Source of the DNA: Shewanella schlegeliana
GTDB lineage: Bacteria; Pseudomonadota; Gammaproteobacteria; Enterobacterales; Shewanellaceae
NCBI RefSeq assembly: GCF_016765635.1
Contig: NZ_JAESVD010000002.1
Coordinates: forward strand, 124,001 to 188,000
Direction: 5' to 3'
Length of the DNA: 64,000 nucleotides
The notes beneath the pieces were generated by a model. That model was not told where the DNA came from and did no database searches. It saw nothing but the letters and a program-made list of their open reading frames with translations. Shown here piece by piece: positions 10,247 to 19,542 of this stretch; within the stretch, counting starts at the first letter, position 1, and each line of letters begins with the position of its first letter. Both the position numbers and the translations under genes were made by a program.

Positions 10247-12766
10247 ATGTCTCGCAACTCGCTCTTAATGTATGCCCTGATAGCCATCTGCTGGCCACTA
10301 CTGTTTAGCAGTACAGCAATGTGCAATAGCTACCAATTACCAAGCCAAGCACTGCAAGATGTGGTTGAGCAAACGAAAAACGTAAGTACTCGCTTATCTA
10401 AAGACAAACAGTGGCTTGCAATATTAACCCCTAGAAAGCACCTTTCAATCGATACGCTGGCACAAACTGAGCGAAAACTTGCAGGGCTTAGAGTATCACC
10501 AGAACAACTGATCCCGAGCCGCATAAAGTACACCTATTTGAGTGTCGAACTAATTAACCTAAGCAAATTAAAAGCCGGAGCCCCCCCCATCACGATACCA
10601 CTGCCAAGCGGTATGCAACTGGCCAATATCACTTTCTCCCCTAATAGCCAATACTTAAGCTATATAGGGTTAACTAAACATGGCGCCGATCTGTTTATTT
10701 TTGATTTAGCAAACCAGCAAAGCCGTAAACTCAATTCGAGCCGCCTCAATGCCACCCTTGGACTAAAATATATCTGGAAAAACAATAGTGAGGGAGTATT
10801 CACTAACCTTGCAGTAACGACTACTCGTAATAGAAACCCAGAGTTAACCGCACCTAACATCAGTGAAACATCAGGCCAGAAAGCGCCACGCAGAACCTAT
10901 CAAGACCTGCTAAAAAATCCACAAGATGAGGCCGAATTCACCGCCTTAACCACCAGCCAGTTAAGCTTTATCTCACTTCATGGCGATGTTAAGCCTATCG
11001 GTAAGCCCGCCATTAATATCAACTATAGCCTATCACCTAACGATAAATACTTAGTGGTAAAACGTATCGCAGCACCTTTCTCTTATATGGTGAAATACTA
11101 TGACTTCGCTCAATCGGTAGAGCTGTTTAGCCAAACGGGTGACAAACTACAAACCCTGGCGCACTTAGAAAGCAGTGAATACCGCGCACCGGGTAGCGAT
11201 TCAGTACGCAAAGGTCCGCGCATGATCCATTGGCGTAGTGATAAGCCAGATACCCTAGCCTTTGTAAAAGCCCTCGATAATGGCGACAGTCGTATCAAAG
11301 TCGCCTATCGCGATCAACTGCTACAACTCAGTGCACCTTTTACTCAAAAGCCTATGCCACTCACCAAGACCCCTTGGCGGATCAGTAAAATAACCTGGGG
11401 AGAGCAAAATAATGCTCTCGTCACAGAGCGACAATCCGATAAGAAACAGATGCGCGTCAGCCTATTAGACACCTCAGTAGCTAGCAACCAAGCGCTTTCG
11501 CTCTGGTATCAAAAGGCAATTCGCGATACCTATAATGACCCAGGCAGTCTTTACCGGCAGAACGCTAAGCTCAATGGCAATGACTTGGGACGAGTCTTCA
11601 AGCTACATAACAATAGCTTACTGCACTATGGTATAGGTGCCTCACCTGACGGCTATCAACCTTTCTTGAAGTCATCACCACTAACATTGCTAGAGAGCAA
11701 GCAAAGCACCGCCAAGCCTGCAACCCTATGGCAATCCTCTACAGAGAAACTAGAAAGAGTTAAATATATTCTCGATCTTGAGCCACTGACACTGATTATT
11801 AGCAGACAAAGTGCAGATACCCCCTCTCACTTAGTGATGCTAGAGGTGGATTCCGGTAACGAGAAATTGCTATATCAAAACCAACATAAACTAAATGCCT
11901 ATCAGGGCATGACTCGGCAGTTAGTCAACTACAGCCGTGATGACGGTCTGCCACTATCGGGCGTGCTATACCTGCCAGCAGGCTATAGTACTGAGGATGG
12001 CCCACTACCTGTTTTGATGTGGGCTTATCCCCGAGAGTACAAAAATGCTGAGGTCGCCAGCCAAGTAAACTATTCGCCTAATCAATACAATCAAATAAGC
12101 CCCAAAGGCCCGGTACCATTTACCGCTAAGGGATATGCCATCTTCGATAAGGTTGCCATGCCGATTGTTGGTGAGGGAAGCGAGAAACCCAACGATAGCT
12201 TTCGCCGTCAGCTCGTTGCCAATGCCAATGCAGCGATCGACACCTTAGTAGAGATGGGCATTGCCGATAGAGATCGCGTAGCCATAGGTGGCCACTCCTA
12301 TGGTGCCTTTATGGTTGCCAACCTACTGGCACACTCAGATCTATTTGCCGCAGGTATTGCCAGAAGCGGAGCCTACAACCGCACATTAACTCCCTTTGGT
12401 TTTCAGCATGAGAAACGTAACTTCTGGGAAGCGCCGAGTCTATATCAACAGATCTCTCCGTTTACCCATGCCGACAAAATCGATGAACCTTTACTACTGA
12501 TGCATGGCGAAATGGACTCAAACTCAGGCACATATCCGATGCAATCATCGAGACTATTCAAAGCCATTCGTGGGCTCGGGGGACAAGCACGTCTAGTGAC
12601 CTTCCCCTATGAGAGCCATAGCTATAAAGCAAAAGAGTCAATTATGCACATGCTATGGGAGCAGGAGAACTGGCTTGAACTCTATCTAAAAAAGCCGGAT
12701 ACGGCGCAAGCTAGCGCTCAATTTGAACCAAGCCGACCAAACAAAGCATACGTGACATTCCACTAG
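10247..12766 (+). CDS. secreted S9 family peptidase (prolyl-oligopeptidase type)
   Basis: Predicted periplasmic serine peptidase of 839 residues. A signal peptide is at the N terminus (LLMYALIAICWPLLFSSTAMC). Residues about 80-560 form a beta-propeller (ITFSPNSQYLSYIGLTKHGADLFIFDL and related blades) that restricts access to short peptides. The alpha/beta-hydrolase domain follows. The catalytic triad can be placed: Ser684 in GGHSYGAFM, Asp757 in LMHGEMDSNSG, and His791 in YESHSYKAK. It lies 95 bases after the TonB receptor, so it probably trims peptides brought in by that receptor or uses the same inducer. CAGGAG precedes the ATG. Exact specificity is unknown. Confidence 0.9.
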   Translation: MSRNSLLMYALIAICWPLLFSSTAMCNSYQLPSQALQDVVEQTKNVSTRLSKDKQWLAILTPRKHLSIDTLAQTERKLAGLRVSPEQLIPSRIKYTYLSVELINLSKLKAGAPPITIPLPSGMQLANITFSPNSQYLSYIGLTKHGADLFIFDLANQQSRKLNSSRLNATLGLKYIWKNNSEGVFTNLAVTTTRNRNPELTAPNISETSGQKAPRRTYQDLLKNPQDEAEFTALTTSQLSFISLHGDVKPIGKPAININYSLSPNDKYLVVKRIAAPFSYMVKYYDFAQSVELFSQTGDKLQTLAHLESSEYRAPGSDSVRKGPRMIHWRSDKPDTLAFVKALDNGDSRIKVAYRDQLLQLSAPFTQKPMPLTKTPWRISKITWGEQNNALVTERQSDKKQMRVSLLDTSVASNQALSLWYQKAIRDTYNDPGSLYRQNAKLNGNDLGRVFKLHNNSLLHYGIGASPDGYQPFLKSSPLTLLESKQSTAKPATLWQSSTEKLERVKYILDLEPLTLIISRQSADTPSHLVMLEVDSGNEKLLYQNQHKLNAYQGMTRQLVNYSRDDGLPLSGVLYLPAGYSTEDGPLPVLMWAYPREYKNAEVASQVNYSPNQYNQISPKGPVPFTAKGYAIFDKVAMPIVGEGSEKPNDSFRRQLVANANAAIDTLVEMGIADRDRVAIGGHSYGAFMVANLLAHSDLFAAGIARSGAYNRTLTPFGFQHEKRNFWEAPSLYQQISPFTHADKIDEPLLLMHGEMDSNSGTYPMQSSRLFKAIRGLGGQARLVTFPYESHSYKAKESIMHMLWEQENWLELYLKKPDTAQASAQFEPSRPNKAYVTFH

Positions 12767-12774
12767 TGACGGCG

Positions 12775-12807
12775 GTGGCTAACAGTATCAATCTTTAAGT
12801 TAGCCAC
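12775..12807 (+). promoter_or_regulatory. intercistronic hairpin between peptidase and phosphatase
   Basis: A nine-base stem (GTGGCTAAC and GTTAGCCAC) with a 15-base loop lies in the 71-base gap. No T run follows, so read-through to the phosphatase gene is plausible. Confidence 0.45.
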
Positions 12808-12837
12808 AGACTCTTGAATATTTAGGACAGTCTGGAC

Positions 12838-14286
12838 ATGACAAACTCAAATTCGATAACTCGCTTATCGGCTATTAACTCAAACCTAGGTCTGTTTAGT
12901 GCCTACCTATTAAGTACAGCTCTATTATGTACTGCGCTATTAAGCAAAGAGGCCGCTGCGGAAACTGACGACCCCTTCGCACCTATTATTGCAGCTGAAT
13001 ACCTACCTAAGAATATTATCTACTTAATTGGTGACGGTATGGGGCCAGCTTATACCAGTGCCTATCGCTACTATAGTGATAACCCACAAACCCAAAGAGT
13101 CGAGAAGACTATCTTCGATAAGCTACTGGTTGGCATGTCGAGTACCTATCCAGACGATGACACCTATGTCACCGACTCGGCAGCCGCAGCGACGGCACTC
13201 GCTACTAGCTATAAGAGCTATAATGGCGCAATCTCCGTTGACCACCAGCACGGGCCGTTTCCCACACTACTTGAGATGGCAAAAACGCAGGGGAAGACGA
13301 CTGCTGTGGTGGTCACCTCACAGATTAACCACGCCACCCCAGCCAGTTTTTTGGCCCATAATGAAAGTCGCCGAAACTACAATCAGATTGCTGATAGTTA
13401 TCTATCTAACCTTATCGACAAGCGCCCAGTTGCCGACCTCATGCTGGGCGGTGGCAGCCAATACTTCGTCCGTAGTGATCGTGATCTGACATTAGAGTTT
13501 CAAGAGTACGGCTACCAATATGTCAACAATCTTAGCGAGCTTAGTCGCATAGAAAGCCTGCCCGCTCTAGGGCTGTTTGCTCCTAAAGGCCTGCCCTATG
13601 CTATTGAAAGTCAAGATCCTCTAAGACTAACCACCATGACCCGCAAGGCTCTCTCCTTGCTATCGAATCAAGAAGCCCCTTTTGTAATGATGGTAGAAGC
13701 CAGTCAAATAGATTGGTGTGGTCACAGCAACGATATCGTCTGTGCGATGAACGAGATGGAAGACTTTGCTAATACCTTGAGCTTAGTTAAGCGTTATGTC
13801 GATAGTCACCCAGATACCTTATTAGTCGCGACGGCGGACCACTCTACCGGTGGTCTGACATTGGGCAGAGACGGTACTTATCAATGGAAAGGTCAGTTAC
13901 TACATCAAGTTCACAGCTTACCAAGCACCATTGCCCAGCTCATCATTGCCACCCCGGAGGTTCTCAATGATTTGCCGACATTCAGTGCATTTTTACGGCC
14001 ACACATCAGCATTACGCTCGAAGATAAAAAATTAGATGGATTAAGAAAGAAGCTCAATTCACGGCTATCGCACCATAAGCACAAACAGCAAGTCACTGAC
14101 GATATAAAACAAGCTATTGATAAGTTGACCTATACAGGATGGACTACGGGCGGACATGACGCAATCGATGTGCCCATATACGCCTATGGCCAAGGCGCAC
14201 TGTACTTTCGAGGTCATAAAGACAACACCGAGATAGCCGCAATGCTTATCCAAATGGTACAAAATGAGCGTTACAAGGTTAAGTAA
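12838..14286 (+). CDS. alkaline phosphatase, secreted
   Basis: Predicted periplasmic phosphomonoesterase of the PhoA superfamily, 482 residues. A signal peptide ends near residue 41 (LLSKEAAAETDD). The first metal-binding motif is IIYLIGDGMG (Asp66). The nucleophile is Ser114 in YVTDSAAAATA. Later metal ligands are visible in MMVEASQIDWCGHSND, LLVATADHSTGGLT and WTTGGHDAIDVPIYAYG. It is the third gene after the TonB receptor and may release phosphate from phosphorylated peptides or other organic esters. A Pho box was not identified, so control by the divergent CadC-like protein is a better guess than PhoB. Confidence 0.92.
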   Translation: MTNSNSITRLSAINSNLGLFSAYLLSTALLCTALLSKEAAAETDDPFAPIIAAEYLPKNIIYLIGDGMGPAYTSAYRYYSDNPQTQRVEKTIFDKLLVGMSSTYPDDDTYVTDSAAAATALATSYKSYNGAISVDHQHGPFPTLLEMAKTQGKTTAVVVTSQINHATPASFLAHNESRRNYNQIADSYLSNLIDKRPVADLMLGGGSQYFVRSDRDLTLEFQEYGYQYVNNLSELSRIESLPALGLFAPKGLPYAIESQDPLRLTTMTRKALSLLSNQEAPFVMMVEASQIDWCGHSNDIVCAMNEMEDFANTLSLVKRYVDSHPDTLLVATADHSTGGLTLGRDGTYQWKGQLLHQVHSLPSTIAQLIIATPEVLNDLPTFSAFLRPHISITLEDKKLDGLRKKLNSRLSHHKHKQQVTDDIKQAIDKLTYTGWTTGGHDAIDVPIYAYGQGALYFRGHKDNTEIAAMLIQMVQNERYKVK

Positions 14287-14397
14287 CCGATATATGAGCC
14301 TGACTCAACGATGACTGCCGAGCTTATTGGCATACTTTGGCTTGTCCATACTTTAGCTTGTCTTGGGTGGCTTGTAAGATTAGCTGTCAATATAGAG

Positions 14398-14430
14398 AAA
14401 CAGAGCCTAATTAAGCTCTGTTTTCTTTTT
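14398..14430 (+). terminator. intrinsic terminator after the phosphatase operon
   Basis: The stem AAACAGAGC / GCTCTGTTT with an eight-base loop is followed by TTCTTTTT. It fits the end of the receptor-peptidase-phosphatase operon. Confidence 0.8.
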
Positions 14431-14519
14431 CAATACCCTGCTAGGTGCTATTATCCGTTTAATCGGCGCGTTATCCTTGTTTCAAGGCTCGCCTCATTTA
14501 ATATTAAGAGATGTAATCC

Positions 14520-14900
14520 ATGAGCAACAAAAGCAAAAGCCTTAAACAAATCACTGAAATGACTCCAGAATCTCGCTACGACTACCTAGTCGAGCAAGTG
14601 AAAGAGCACAAAACTCTGTGGTCACTACAAGATTTAGATGGCTGCGTGATGCTAACCACAGAAGAGGAAGACTGCATTCCTATGTGGCCAACAGAAGAAG
14701 CGGCTGCACTTTGGGCTGTAGATGATTGGCAAGATTGCCAAGCATTAGCGATTCCAGTTGACGAGTGGTTGGAGCGTTGGGTACCAGGTATGCAAGACGA
14801 TGACCTTTTCGTTGCCGTATTCCCTGTGCAAGATGACTTAGGCGTTGTGATCCCACCACACGAGCTTGAAGATCGTCTAACACCAAAAAAGCGTCACTAA
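14520..14900 (+). CDS. DUF2750 family protein
   Basis: Acidic cytoplasmic protein of 126 residues matching the DUF2750 pattern: a helix (SRYDYLVEQVKEHKTLWSL), then GCVMLTTEEEDCIPMWPTEEAAALWA, VDEWLERWVPGM, and a strand FVAVFPVQDDLGVVIPPHEL near the end. No catalytic motif is apparent and the function is unknown. It has its own terminator downstream and AAGAGA upstream, so it is likely a single-gene transcript. Confidence 0.8.
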   Translation: MSNKSKSLKQITEMTPESRYDYLVEQVKEHKTLWSLQDLDGCVMLTTEEEDCIPMWPTEEAAALWAVDDWQDCQALAIPVDEWLERWVPGMQDDDLFVAVFPVQDDLGVVIPPHELEDRLTPKKRH

Positions 14901-14922
14901 TCACTACTTAGATTATTGATTA

Positions 14923-14952
14923 CGGCTAGCGCAACCGCGCTAGCCGTTATTT
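14923..14952 (+). terminator. intrinsic terminator after DUF2750 gene
   Basis: A perfect ten-base stem CGGCTAGCGC / GCGCTAGCCG with an AACC loop is followed by TTATTT. Confidence 0.75.
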
Positions 14953-15006
14953 AGCTTTCTATCTGCGACAAACATAAAATAAAAAATAAGAGCAAGGGAG
15001 TTGAAA

Positions 15007-15450
15007 GTGGATACCAATCAGCCAACCACACAGCCCAATACACCCAGCAAAGTCAGCATGCCTAAACGCCTTATCGCCCTACTCGTCTTTTTTGTGGTGA
15101 TTTCAATTAGCGGATTAATCGCCAAACAAGGGGTACTCTTCAGCATCCTAACTCTATTCATGGTGCTTGCCATTATAGGCAAACAAAAAGCTGGACTGAT
15201 TATGTTGCGGGTATATACCTTATTGCAGCTGGCGATTGTGAGCGTACTCCCGCTCGTCCTTTACGATCCTGAAAACCTCGCCGCATCGGGTCCATCTAGC
15301 TTTGCTATCGGCAGCTTCAAAACACAGCTTCCTGACTGGATTGTGTTTGCCATTCTTATCTTGTTAGCGATTGTGCAGGTGTGGCTCGCCTTTAATCGTA
15401 AGGTTGGCAGCTATTTTGACCGTGAGGTCAACCTCAACATTATGCGTTAA
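15007..15450 (+). CDS. small inner-membrane protein, unknown function
   Basis: Integral membrane protein of 147 residues. After a hydrophilic Thr/Pro-rich start there are four predicted spans: RLIALLVFFVVISISGLIA, GVLFSILTLFMVLAIIG, LLQLAIVSVLPLVLY and WIVFAILILLAIVQVWLAF, ending in a charged tail (DREVNLNIMR). I set the start at the GTG because AAGGGAG lies six bases before it. The in-frame TTG two codons earlier directly abuts that site and is too close. I do not recognise a family. It converges on erpA across a shared terminator. Confidence 0.65.
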   Translation: MDTNQPTTQPNTPSKVSMPKRLIALLVFFVVISISGLIAKQGVLFSILTLFMVLAIIGKQKAGLIMLRVYTLLQLAIVSVLPLVLYDPENLAASGPSSFAIGSFKTQLPDWIVFAILILLAIVQVWLAFNRKVGSYFDREVNLNIMR

Positions 15451-15470
15451 TGCCTTGGGCGATATACACA

Positions 15471-15500
15471 AAAAAAGCCGTCTATTTGACGGCTTTTTAG
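15471..15500. terminator. bidirectional terminator before erpA end
   Basis: The stem AAAAAGCCGTC / GACGGCTTTTT with a TATTT loop has A and T runs on both sides. It can end transcription of both the membrane-protein gene and erpA. Confidence 0.85.
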
Positions 15501-15525
15501 TAACTCTAATTACCTTATCGAAAGG

Positions 15526-15876
15526 TTAAACTGAGAAACTTGCGCCACAACCACATGTGGTCGTTGCGTTTGGATTCTTAACGAAGAAGCGCGAACCTTC
15601 AAGGCCTGAAGTATAATCCACCTCACCGCCAACAAGGTACTGCAGGCTCATTGGATCAACAACCAACTGAACACCTTGCTTCTCGACGGTAAAGTCACCT
15701 TCATTCACCTTCTCATCAAAGGTAAAGCCATACTGGAAACCTGAGCAACCGCCACCCGTTACATAAACACGTAACTTAAGTGCGTCATTTTCTTCCTCTT
15801 CGAGCAAGGTTTTTACTTTTGAAGCCGCCGCATCGGTGAAACGGATTGGCAAAGCATCTTCAGCTTGTTCAGTCAT
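15526..15876 (-). CDS. erpA: iron-sulfur cluster insertion protein ErpA
   Basis: A-type carrier of 116 residues that delivers Fe-S clusters to apoproteins such as those of isoprenoid synthesis. The three cluster-binding cysteines are visible: one in [13 protein letters not shown] and two in the C-terminal [11 protein letters not shown]. The start matches the family start ([18 protein letters not shown]). Its ATG overlaps the stop of the upstream DUF6776-type gene by eight bases, so the two are translationally coupled. Confidence 0.95.
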   Translation of the reverse strand: MTEQAEDALPIRFTDAAASKVKTLLEEEENDALKLRVYVTGGGCSGFQYGFTFDEKVNEGDFTVEKQGVQLVVDPMSLQYLVGGEVDYTSGLEGSRFFVKNPNATTTCGCGASFSV

Positions 15877-16672
15877 TACTACCTCTTACTTCTGTTTGCT
15901 GTGCAGAATTATCTAATACCTGAGTGTTTTGTTCAAGTAATATGCCCTGCTCTTTTTCATCCACAAGTAAATCTTGTGCATTATATTCCTGTTCAGTTTG
16001 TGATCCCTTGGTCCAACGACTGGCTGGAACGATCACTTTGGCCTTCACTCTAGACAAGCTAAAGCCCTCAGGCAATGTAAATTCGCCCTCTAACACCTGA
16101 AAATACCTAAATTTGAACTTAAATGAGGCCTCACTTAGATCTGATAACTTAAGAGTAACTGTTTTACCGTCTTGTAAACCAACCAATGTGACTTCACTAC
16201 GACCTGCTACTGAACGCTTACGCTTCTCCAGCTGTGTCAGTACTAGCTTGATACGGTATTGACGGGTCTCTAGACTCGGCTCTAACTCTAGTGCATTAAT
16301 AGCAATGCCATCGGCACTGTTTTCAGGCGCCATCACACTGCGATAGAATGCCAGTTCACGCTGCAACTCTTTTTGTTTTGCATTTTGCTCAACAAACATT
16401 ACCTGCATATTGCTATTCGCTTCTCGCTCTAGTGCGAGCTCGATATTACGTGCTGCCAATGTTTGCGCTTGCACCTGCAACTCTTGCATATACTGCTCAC
16501 TGTTATCGACTTGTACCGCAGCCTTTGGCAGATAATGCGCCTTTGCTATATCGTAACAAAGTGCGCCTAATACAAAGGCTACACTCAATAAAAGCAATAA
16601 ATAAACGCTTGAAGGTCTAATTTGTCGTTCAATCACTTGCAAGCGATCGATCCAACGATGATAATTTGGCAT
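15869..16672 (-). CDS. DUF6776-type single-span membrane protein
   Basis: Protein of 267 residues with one N-terminal membrane span ([22 protein letters not shown]), then a coiled-coil helix ([28 protein letters not shown]...[15 protein letters not shown]), then a beta-rich domain ([63 protein letters not shown]). This layout matches a conserved gammaproteobacterial family usually found next to erpA. Function is not known. The coiled coil suggests self-association or an envelope role. It is divergent from the ClC gene and shares four codons of overlap region with erpA. Confidence 0.7.
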   Translation of the reverse strand: MPNYHRWIDRLQVIERQIRPSSVYLLLLLSVAFVLGALCYDIAKAHYLPKAAVQVDNSEQYMQELQVQAQTLAARNIELALEREANSNMQVMFVEQNAKQKELQRELAFYRSVMAPENSADGIAINALELEPSLETRQYRIKLVLTQLEKRKRSVAGRSEVTLVGLQDGKTVTLKLSDLSEASFKFKFRYFQVLEGEFTLPEGFSLSRVKAKVIVPASRWTKGSQTEQEYNAQDLLVDEKEQGILLEQNTQVLDNSAQQTEVRGSND

Positions 16673-16699
16673 TAAGTAACAGCCCCCTAATAAAAAATC

Positions 16700-16721
16700 T
16701 CACATTTTTTAATCAATGTGA
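16700..16721. promoter_or_regulatory. inverted repeat in the DUF6776-ClC divergent gap
   Basis: A perfect seven-base inverted repeat, TCACATT and AATGTGA, is separated by eight bases and sits between the divergent starts. It could be an operator. The half-sites resemble CRP-type TGTGA but in the opposite arrangement. Evidence is limited to the symmetry and the position. Confidence 0.35.
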
Positions 16722-16733
16722 CAAACATAAATT

Positions 16734-18455
16734 TTGGAAATTTCTGTGCATCAAACAATCGTTAAGAAGCGAGAGCAATTTCAAAAATACCTACATACCG
16801 ACCTTAAAGATAAGCTTTCTCAATCTAAGATCAGTGTGCAACTGTGTTTGCTCGCATTGCTTTTTGCACTCTTCGCATCCGGTGTCATTCTTCTTTTTAG
16901 ATTACTATTGCTCTGGCTCGACACCTTCACCAAAACACAAGAGCTGAATTTTACGGACATCATCGATGACTGGCGAGTATTATTACCCCTTTTAGGGGCA
17001 TTTTTAATCTGGGGTGTCGCAAAAATGGGATCTCAGCGCTATAAACGTATGGGCATCGCCTATGTGCTCCATAGAATTAAACTGCATTACGGTAAAATTC
17101 CACTACAGTCTGCGCCGGGACAGTTTTTCCAAGCCCTATTCGCACTTGCCACCAACTTTTCAGTAGGCCGAGAAGGCCCAGCTATTCATTTAGGCGCCGT
17201 CAGTGCCAGTGTATTAGCCGAAAAATTTAAACTGCCCGATAACAGTGTTCGTATCATGTGCGCCAGTGGTATCGCCGCCGGTATCGCCGCTATTTTTAAC
17301 GCACCATTAGCTGCGGTGATTTTTGTTTTTGAGGTGGTGCTTAGAGAATATAAAATTCATTACTTCTTTCCGATTATGCTCTCGGCCATCTGTGGTGCTC
17401 TCAGCAGCCAGTTGGTATTTGGTGACGTTCATGAGTTCGATCAAATTGGCGTTGCTGCAATCCCACTCAGTCAATATCCACTACTCGCAATGTTCGGAGT
17501 AGTCCTTGGTTGTATCGCGGCATTCTTTAACTCCAGTCTGCTAAAAGTCACCGCTATGGGACAAAACTGGCCACTGATTAATCGCTTATTGCTTGCTGGC
17601 GCTGTTACCACCTTAGTGGGGCTAGTATTACCGCAATCGATTGGCAGCGGTGAGCTAGCGATAGCCGAGACCATTAACCAGCATCCCAGCATTTTGTTTT
17701 TGAGTGCCATTTTAATCGGCAAGATCATCGCCACGATTGCAGCTATAGGCTTAGGCATTCCCGGAGGCCTCATTGGTCCACTCTATGGCATCGGTGCCCT
17801 ACTCGGAACGATTTTAGCGTTAGTGAGCGCACTCATGTTTCCAAGTATTGCTCCCTATATTGGCCTTTATACTATTATCGGCATGACAGGCATGATGGGT
17901 GTGTGTTTAAGCGCCCCACTAGCCGCACTAGTGGCCCTTATTGAGCTAACCAATAACGCTTCCATCATCTTGCCCTCTATGTTTGTGGTTATCCCCGCCT
18001 TTTTGATTGCCCACCAAGGTTTCAAGACTAAGTCTATCTTCTTCGAGCAGCTAGAAATTATGGGGCTAGGCTATAAAGTTGCCCCAGTAAACCTTGGGCT
18101 ACAAAAAGTCGGTGTGCGCCAACTCATGGATAAGCGCTTTGTGATTGTGACTGACAATGATGAACTCTTGCTGGAGGTGCTAAAGCGTGCTGAGGGTCGC
18201 TCTGTGCTAATTAGAAATACCCAAGGACAAGTTGATATGCTGCAGCTTGAGCTACAAGTAAGAGACGAAGACACCACCTTGACTCGCCACCCTATTCAAG
18301 GTCTCCCAGATACTTCAACTCTCAATGAGGTATACGCCATTTTGGCCAAAGAGCGCCGAGGGGAGGTCTATATCTACCAAGATACAAAAGAACAGATTGT
18401 TGGTGTGATTAACTGGGTTTCTCTACGAAAAGAGATCCGCTCAGGGCAAGTGTAA
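16734..18455 (+). CDS. ClC-family chloride channel/transporter with C-terminal CBS-like region
   Basis: Membrane protein of 573 residues. ClC landmarks are the GREGPAIHLG motif (gating Glu147), FNAPLAAVIFVFE (Glu200), GLGIPGGLIGPLYGIGALLG and a late SAPLAALVALIELTNN. The C-terminal 110 residues (VRQLMDKRFVIVTDNDELLLEVL...STLNEVYAILAKERRGEVYIY) look like a CBS pair. Compared from memory with E. coli ClcA, the GSGIP loop is replaced by YKRMGIAYV, the internal proton Glu203 by Val201, and Tyr445 by Ala409. So the anion path differs from the classic antiporter. The start is uncertain: TTG at 16734 or GTG at 16746, neither with a clear ribosome site. Confidence 0.85.
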   Translation: MEISVHQTIVKKREQFQKYLHTDLKDKLSQSKISVQLCLLALLFALFASGVILLFRLLLLWLDTFTKTQELNFTDIIDDWRVLLPLLGAFLIWGVAKMGSQRYKRMGIAYVLHRIKLHYGKIPLQSAPGQFFQALFALATNFSVGREGPAIHLGAVSASVLAEKFKLPDNSVRIMCASGIAAGIAAIFNAPLAAVIFVFEVVLREYKIHYFFPIMLSAICGALSSQLVFGDVHEFDQIGVAAIPLSQYPLLAMFGVVLGCIAAFFNSSLLKVTAMGQNWPLINRLLLAGAVTTLVGLVLPQSIGSGELAIAETINQHPSILFLSAILIGKIIATIAAIGLGIPGGLIGPLYGIGALLGTILALVSALMFPSIAPYIGLYTIIGMTGMMGVCLSAPLAALVALIELTNNASIILPSMFVVIPAFLIAHQGFKTKSIFFEQLEIMGLGYKVAPVNLGLQKVGVRQLMDKRFVIVTDNDELLLEVLKRAEGRSVLIRNTQGQVDMLQLELQVRDEDTTLTRHPIQGLPDTSTLNEVYAILAKERRGEVYIYQDTKEQIVGVINWVSLRKEIRSGQV

Positions 18456-19221
18456 ACCGTTACTCAGATACCAGATTTGATGAGTATAAGTTGATAATAA
18501 CCACTATCGAAGCTCAGCCCCCTTCTAGACAATCATCTTCTCAGCTGCTAGGCAGTGATTGTCTCTCCCGTTTTCTATTTATTTAGCTGCTATTTGGGCA
18601 CATATACTCTAGACATAAGATCTGTGACATAAATAATAGCCATCATCAACACAAGCACTTTTGAAACAATTGCCAACCCTAAATTATCATCTCTAACATC
18701 TGTTATTTAATCCGACTTGCATCGCGAACCAATAGCGAAAACATGCCCTTAATCGTCGACTTAACGCTCAAAGATAACTCCAAGCTAAAGTCGATTAATC
18801 ACAACGCCGACCTCATCCCCATAAAACACCGTCTAAATATCAGGCACTTCACGCTCACAAACTAATCCACATCAAATGCAAAACCATAGAGCAATAATAA
18901 AGCAACAATCACCACACAACCTAACCAACTTGTGTTTCGACCTGTCAATTGAAACAAAAATAGACAGGCTGCCTACTTAAGCGCCACTTTCACAACTTTT
19001 TAGATTTTTTCACAGGCTTATCATCACACTTTTCGGTAATTTTACGACCTCAAACGCTTTCATTTACGAATAACGAAAACAAGTACTCGGGAGCGTTGAT
19101 GAAAAATCGTTGCATATTCGTAACATGGCATTCGCACCCAAAGCACGATGCAAAGGCAACGCGATTTTCCAAGGGCTCGCTTAACCAAGAGTAAACAACA
19201 TCATCCCGATAAGGGCACACA
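18456..19221. other. 766-base gap with a terminator-like hairpin, no gene seen
   Basis: After the ClC gene there is an inverted repeat, AGACAATCA (18527-18535) and TGATTGTCT (18556-18564), followed by CTCCCGTTTTC, a probable terminator. The rest is AT-rich with no ORF that has a ribosome site and sensible protein. The right part must hold the promoter of the cytochrome-sulfite dehydrogenase operon. I found no convincing regulator box. Confidence 0.5.
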
Positions 19222-19542
19222 ATGAGTGTATTAAATAATAAATTAGCAGCATTTATGGTGCTCTCTGCCACGATGGGTGGCTTTAGCTGCCAAGCGTTTG
19301 CAGAGGACGACCAAAAGCTGCTCAACATGTGTATCGCATGTCACGGAGTCGACGGGAGTAACGACTTCGCTTCTATCCCTAATTTAAAGGGACAAAACGT
19401 GCAGTACATGGTTGGACAACTAAAAAACTTTAAAACTGATAAACGCCAAGACAAGACGATGAGTAAAGTCGCCAAACTGCTAACCGAAGAGCAGATGCAG
19501 GCAATGGCAGTTTATTTCAATACCGGTAAGGAGCAAGACTAA
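19222..19542 (+). CDS. mono-haem cytochrome c, first gene of sulfite dehydrogenase operon
   Basis: Periplasmic class I cytochrome c of 106 residues. A signal peptide ends near residue 28 (SCQAFAEDD). One haem site is C37-I-A-C-H41, followed by the usual NLKGQNVQYMVGQLKNFK and a C-terminal helix (LLTEEQMQAMAVYFN). AAGGG lies six bases before the ATG. The stop overlaps the start of the molybdenum enzyme gene by one base, so it is in the same operon. It likely carries electrons from the enzyme to terminal oxidases or reductases. Confidence 0.9.
   Translation: MSVLNNKLAAFMVLSATMGGFSCQAFAEDDQKLLNMCIACHGVDGSNDFASIPNLKGQNVQYMVGQLKNFKTDKRQDKTMSKVAKLLTEEQMQAMAVYFNTGKEQD

Noticed and set aside
14311..14523. 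70-residue frame between the phosphatase and DUF2750 genes
   Set aside because: It runs through the phosphatase terminator hairpin, has no ribosome site, and the protein looks random.
19050..19328. 92-residue minus-strand frame over the cytochrome start
   Set aside because: It covers the promoter and signal peptide of a well-supported cytochrome gene in antisense.
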